From the NCBI RefSeq assembly GCF_018861735.1, contig NZ_JAHLEB010000050.1, forward strand, positions 1 to 38,301: a stretch of DNA of 38,301 nt. Direction: 5' to 3'. Position numbers and translations under genes: made by a program. Shown here one piece after another: positions 34,970 to 38,301 of the stretch. Source of the DNA: Clostridium lacusfryxellense (lineage in GTDB: Bacteria; Bacillota; Clostridia; Clostridiales; Clostridiaceae). The notes below the pieces were generated by a model that worked only from the letters and a program-made list of their open reading frames with translations, searched no databases and was not told the DNA's origin. The number at the start of each line of letters is the position of its first letter. Within the stretch, counting starts at the first letter, position 1.

Positions 34970-35134
34970 AACTACCCATGACTAAAAGTCACAGGATTCC
35001 TGATTCATCAAACACAGCCTTAACTCTTGCGAGATAATGGTCTAACATGTTCTCCTACAAAAGAAATACTTTTGCTCTTCTATAACTAGAAGACAGGCTC
35101 TTACCACTGTCCCAAGCGGTGCCTTACGTATATA
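34970..35134 (-). ncRNA. Candidate omega (reRNA) region at the right end
   Basis: TnpB guide RNAs come from the 3' end of tnpB and the IS right end. These 165 bases follow the tnpB stop and contain hairpins, for example CTTGCGAGAT and the final TGACTTTTAGTCA (minus-strand reading). The guide would be the roughly 20 nt beyond 34967. No expression data are available. Confidence 0.45.
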
Positions 35135-36367
35135 TTACACTAGACCTATGAGTCTCATTCCTTCACTACGTATATTTAGTGAGGCGTTTATATCCCTATC
35201 ATGTTTTTGGTTACATTTGCTGCAGGTCCATTCCCTATCGCTTAATGTCAACATAATATTCTTAGTACCACAATAGTTACACAATTTTGAAGAAGCAAAG
35301 AACCTTTTTATTTTCACTAATTGTTTTCCTTGCCAATCTAATTTGTACTTTAAAAATGTTACAAATTTATACCAACCTGCATCACTAATTGATTTCGCTA
35401 ATTTATGATTTTTTATCATACCTTTAATATTTAAGTCTTCAACTACTATAACTTGATTTTCATTAACGAGTTTGCGACTTAGTTTATGCATGAAATCCTT
35501 TCTTTGATTAGCGACTTGTGCATGAATTAAATTTAATCTTTCTTTAGCTTTTAAGTAGTTTTTTGAACCCTCTATCTTTTTAGGTAGTCGCTTTTGTAGT
35601 TTAATTAACTTCTTTTCACTGTTCCTTAAAAATTTAGGATTTGAAGTTTTAAAATTATCCCTTCCATTTGAGGCAATAAGAAAATCCTTTAACCCCATAT
35701 CCAATCCTATAATCTTAGAATTATCTATATTATTTAGTTCCAACTTTTTAATAAGTGGAATAACCTCTTCTATAGTTAATGAAACATAATACCGAGTTCC
35801 TTTTTGAGAAATTATAGCCTTGGTTATCTTAGTAGTTGCTTTCCCAATATTTAAAATTTTATTATTAGTCTTATTTTGTTTAGGTAAGGCAAACAAGACT
35901 TCTTTTAACTTTGGAAGTCTAATAACTACTTTATCTAAATCTACCCTAATATTATCATTCGTGTATTTAGTAGTATAAGATTTTTTAGCGTGTTTCTTAG
36001 ATTTAAACCTTGGAAAATTGGTTTGATGTTTAAAAAATCGAGAATAAGCATCCTCTACATTTTCAAGGGCAGCTTCTAGTGCAAACTTATCTACTTCTTT
36101 AAGAAATTCAAAGTCTTTCTCCTGCTTAAGGGGATTCATAACCTCCGCCTTGTAATTACTGATCCTTAGTGTTGTTTTTGTATTTGAGAAACAATCTTTT
36201 CTATCAGATAAATATTTGTTATATATAAACCGTGAACACCCAAATGTCTTATTTATAAGAGTTTCCTGTTCCTCACTGGGATAAATTCTGAGTACTAAAC
36301 CATAGTTTAAGAGTTGTTTACCTTCATCCAATAATAACTTATTCTTATCCTTTACAGTTAATCTCAT
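35135..36367 (-). CDS. tnpB: TnpB, RuvC-type RNA-guided nuclease of IS605 elements
   Basis: The 410-residue protein has the N-terminal LRIYPSEEQETLINKTFG helix, RuvC residues Asp223 (GLDMGLKD), Glu310 (VVEDLN) and Asp392 (DRDINAS) and the zinc site Cys363, Cys366, Cys382, Cys385. All catalytic residues are kept. ATG 36367 has AAGGAGG about 14 bp upstream. It normally cuts DNA at target sites matching the IS right-end guide, which favours retention of the element. Confidence 0.9.
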   Translation of the reverse strand: MRLTVKDKNKLLLDEGKQLLNYGLVLRIYPSEEQETLINKTFGCSRFIYNKYLSDRKDCFSNTKTTLRISNYKAEVMNPLKQEKDFEFLKEVDKFALEAALENVEDAYSRFFKHQTNFPRFKSKKHAKKSYTTKYTNDNIRVDLDKVVIRLPKLKEVLFALPKQNKTNNKILNIGKATTKITKAIISQKGTRYYVSLTIEEVIPLIKKLELNNIDNSKIIGLDMGLKDFLIASNGRDNFKTSNPKFLRNSEKKLIKLQKRLPKKIEGSKNYLKAKERLNLIHAQVANQRKDFMHKLSRKLVNENQVIVVEDLNIKGMIKNHKLAKSISDAGWYKFVTFLKYKLDWQGKQLVKIKRFFASSKLCNYCGTKNIMLTLSDREWTCSKCNQKHDRDINASLNIRSEGMRLIGLV

Positions 36368-36489
36368 AGACAGGATAAACGCCTCCTTTTTAATACTATT
36401 ATTATGTCCTACATATACAGCAATTATAACAAAAATGCGAACTTATATTCTATTTTTAAATCGTAACCATGTTTTTACTCCCGTAAAAG

Positions 36490-36531
36490 AACCACTAACT
36501 CACCACTGAAGTAACGAGTGTGCGTGGTTCA
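36490..36531 (-). repeat. Left-end hairpin of the IS605-type element
   Basis: Outer arms GAACCAC/GTGGTTC and inner CTCAC/GAGTG pair around a loop (ACCACTGAAGTAACG). Subterminal hairpins of this kind are bound by TnpA in IS605-group elements. Confidence 0.7.
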
Positions 36532-36913
36532 GTTATCAAATATATAAAATGGAATAAAATAATATAATCAATTCATTTATTATATAAATAATATTTGATT
36601 TATTTATAATTCTTATTTAGTTGAAATGATTTTTATTGTATTGAATAATTCATTTAAAATATAAATTTGCTTTGTTTTAAGTTGTTCAAAATATGAATAT
36701 TCTTCATAAAACGTTGGTATTTATAGCTATATTATAAATATCAACTGACTTTTCCTACCCAATTATTAGCCCCTTTACCCCATAAAATGAATTGCTTAAT
36801 TAATAAATTTGTCGTAATTATTCATTTATATTTGTATATTTATACTCAATATTACTTTCATTCAGCTAATAAGTCAAGCATTTTGATTCTTACCGAAATA
36901 AAATCCCCCTTTC

Positions 36914-37033
36914 TTATAACATTTTTCTCATTAATTCACCATGTAAATTCTCATCTTCAATAATTTGTTGAATGTCACTATATTCTTTTGCGAGCTTAGA
37001 ATCTCCTATATCTGCTTTAACTTCTCCCTTTGA
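36914..37033 (-). other. Small open stretch, likely gene relic
   Basis: About 39 codons read ISKGEVKADIGDSKLAKEYS and on to ENLHGELMRKML, then TAA. There is no start codon or usable ribosome binding site. It begins right after the ADP-ribosylglycohydrolase stop, so it may be the tail of a lost cotranscribed gene. The rest of the 36541-36913 gap is AT-rich and holds nothing else recognisable. Confidence 0.3.
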
Positions 37034-37035
37034 AA

Positions 37036-37989
37036 TTACCCTATGGCTACATAAAGTTGATTGGATAGACTTTCAATGTAATCACGCCTTCCTATAACTG
37101 CGAGCCATTCTTTTGGAATGCTTTCATAACCGTAATATAGACCTGCTAGTCCTCCCGCAACTGCAGCAACTGTATCTGTATCCTCTCCAAGATTAACAGC
37201 TAGTAGAACACATTCTTTGTAGTTCTTCGAATTCAGTAAACACCAAAGAGCAGCTTCAAGTGTATCAACCACATATCCACTACTTTTAATATCTTCAACG
37301 GGTGTTTTGGAAAAAGCCTTATTACTGAGACGTTTATAGTAATGTAGTTCCTCTTCAAACCTATCATGATTTTTATAATACTCGAGTGCATTATAGATGC
37401 CCTTCTCAATAGCTATCGAAAGATTCATATCTCTTGTTATACTGCATGCAACAGATATGTATATCCCACAGGCAATTAAGCTACGTTTATGTGCGTGAGT
37501 TAGTGATGAAAGATTATGAATTATATTCATTGCTTCATCATTCTTAGTTATCTCTGTTCCATAAATAGATTGAAGATAAAATACAATAGGTAGAATTCTC
37601 ATAAGCGACCCATTGCCGTTATCATTACCGCCAATGCCACCACAATCTAATGGAGATGCTCCATGTGAAAACTTCTCCAATGCTTTTCTTGTTGCATTTC
37701 CTACGTCAAATACTTCTCCATATGGAGTATAGTCTCCTGTATTAATCCACTTTATAAAATTTTTCATTATATCGTCATAATTAAGCCCATTAGAAAGGCT
37801 ATCAACAAGACATAATGTCATACTTGTATCATCTGACCATGTCCCAGCTTTCTGATTATAAGTACCATACGATCGCATATTAATTACAGGATCTTCACTA
37901 AGGGTTTCTCTGTTTATAAACTCTACTGGTACCCCTAAAGCATCAGCAACACATGAGCCCATAACACTATTTAATATATTGTTTGCCAT
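37036..37989 (-). CDS. ADP-ribosylglycohydrolase family protein
   Basis: The 317-residue protein has ARH/DraG motifs: GSCVADALGVPVEF at the start, GTWSDDTSM (metal site, about residues 48-56), NGNGSLMR (about 126-133), THAHKRS and NLGEDTDTVAAVAGG (about 265-279). Members remove ADP-ribose from proteins or nucleic acids or cleave related compounds. GGGGTGATAG precedes the ATG. It follows a Nudix fragment by 24 bp, so the pair was likely one operon for ADP-ribose-type substrates. The native promoter may have been lost with the Nudix 5' part. Confidence 0.9.
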   Translation of the reverse strand: MANNILNSVMGSCVADALGVPVEFINRETLSEDPVINMRSYGTYNQKAGTWSDDTSMTLCLVDSLSNGLNYDDIMKNFIKWINTGDYTPYGEVFDVGNATRKALEKFSHGASPLDCGGIGGNDNGNGSLMRILPIVFYLQSIYGTEITKNDEAMNIIHNLSSLTHAHKRSLIACGIYISVACSITRDMNLSIAIEKGIYNALEYYKNHDRFEEELHYYKRLSNKAFSKTPVEDIKSSGYVVDTLEAALWCLLNSKNYKECVLLAVNLGEDTDTVAAVAGGLAGLYYGYESIPKEWLAVIGRRDYIESLSNQLYVAIG

Positions 37990-38013
37990 TCTATCACCCC
38001 AACTTTATATATT

Positions 38014-38205
38014 TTATTTTTTAATTTCATTAAGAGCAGCCTTAATGATTTCGGCATGATCAAAGGCAAGTTCCATCTGAACAGTCTCTGATATGGCAAC
38101 CCATTTCACTTCAATGGCGTCTTCACCATATTGAAGAGACTTTGGTTCTTCTCTTATTAGCCCAACATAAGCACAAGATATAATCCATCCTGATATGCTC
38201 CCCTT
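38014..38205 (-). pseudogene. C-terminal fragment of a Nudix hydrolase cut by an IS
   Basis: Read on the minus strand, an open frame gives SGWIISCAYVGLI, IEVKWVAISE and MELAFDHAEIIKAAL, then TAA. This is the C-terminal part of an ADP-ribose pyrophosphatase/NrtR-like Nudix protein (RGWVISVAYLALV-like strand, FDH-I-ALxxL end). The Nudix box and start are missing and the sequence changes near 38205, where the right-edge IS begins. The exact junction cannot be seen. Confidence 0.7.
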
Positions 38206-38257
38206 ATGGTAGACAGTTAAATAATAAAACTGTTTGCTATAAGGAGGGCTATTTTTT

Positions 38258-38301
38258 ATGGGAAGAAAATCAATTATCTCAGATCAACAAAAAATTAAGG
38301 C
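38258..38301 (+). CDS. Start of a transposase-like gene, cut by the window edge
   Basis: ATG at 38258 behind AAGGAGGGCT opens 14 codons (MGRKSIISDQQKIK) to the edge. The leader has ACAGTT/AACTGT inverted arms (38215-38232), likely near the IS end. The IS family cannot be set from 14 residues, though it interrupts a Nudix gene. Confidence 0.45.
   Translation, partial: MGRKSIISDQQKIK

Larger units (their letters stand above)
34967..36534 (-). mobile_element. IS200/IS605-type element carrying tnpB only
   Basis: Minus-strand left-end hairpin at 36490-36531 (GAACCAC facing GTGGTTC, inner CTCAC/GAGTG), tnpB, then a right end that reads CATGGGTAGTTCAA to about 34967, as in many IS605-group elements. 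TTGAT directly flanks the left end (36539-36535), as in the ISDra2 target. No tnpA (Y1 transposase) is present, so movement would need help from elsewhere. Confidence 0.7.

Noticed and set aside
34966-36540. A tnpA gene accompanying tnpB
   Set aside because: No Y1-type HUH protein is encoded between or near the element ends.

Overview
The window is low-GC DNA from a Clostridium-like Firmicute. The signs are AT-rich codon use, strong GGAGG-type ribosome binding sites, frequent TTG/GTG starts and rho-independent hairpins. A block at 24-30 kb (tyrosine recombinase, lexA, methionine gamma-lyase/aluminium-resistance family protein) looks like clostridial core chromosome; most of the rest is accessory. 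No tRNA, rRNA or CRISPR array was seen. Both edges run into transposase genes: an IS256-like start on the left and an unidentified IS start on the right.

Layout. 1-155: end of an IS. 202-4691 (minus): LacI-type regulator followed by a heterodimeric ABC exporter pair. 4707-4946: divergent control region with three phased AACGTT boxes. 4947-8602 (plus): five-gene operon of a tetraether-synthase-like radical SAM protein (interrupted by an in-frame TAA), an isoprenylcysteine-methyltransferase-like membrane protein, a DUF4395 protein, an Lgt-like protein and a small membrane protein. I infer a membrane-lipid modification pathway. 8825-9085 is a decayed, internally deleted copy of the lacI/radical SAM junction. 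9145-9999: orphan membrane protein. 10339-11524: a ribbon-helix-helix plus coiled-coil protein preceded by five phased GTATAC palindromes.

11590-21702 is a run of single plus-strand enzyme genes, with a minus-strand methyltransferase relic at its start: B3/B4-domain protein, P-loop kinase-like protein, a deleted SplB-like radical SAM gene abutting a CPBP protease, two methyltransferases, AAC(3)-like, cyclase-family, GNAT and APH-like enzymes, YdcF-like, an atypical serine recombinase, Nudix and an alkyltransferase-like DNA repair protein. Several resemble drug-modifying enzymes. They look like independently acquired genes rather than one pathway.

21818-30575: DUF378 protein, purB, a DUF4177-like fragment, a tyrosine recombinase behind a perfect 15-bp inverted repeat, flavodoxin, a Cys-rich acidic protein, VOC and GNAT proteins sharing a duplicated leader, lexA with a LexA box over its -35, the methionine gamma-lyase family protein and an NAD(P)-binding epimerase-like protein. 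30651-33417: two overlapping ATPase genes under a consensus promoter covered by two palindromes, a possible uncharacterised NTPase system. 33613-34836: M20 amidohydrolase. 34967-36534: a TnpB-only IS605-type element with recognisable ends. 37036-38205: ADP-ribosylglycohydrolase and the C-terminal remnant of a Nudix gene cut by the right-edge IS.
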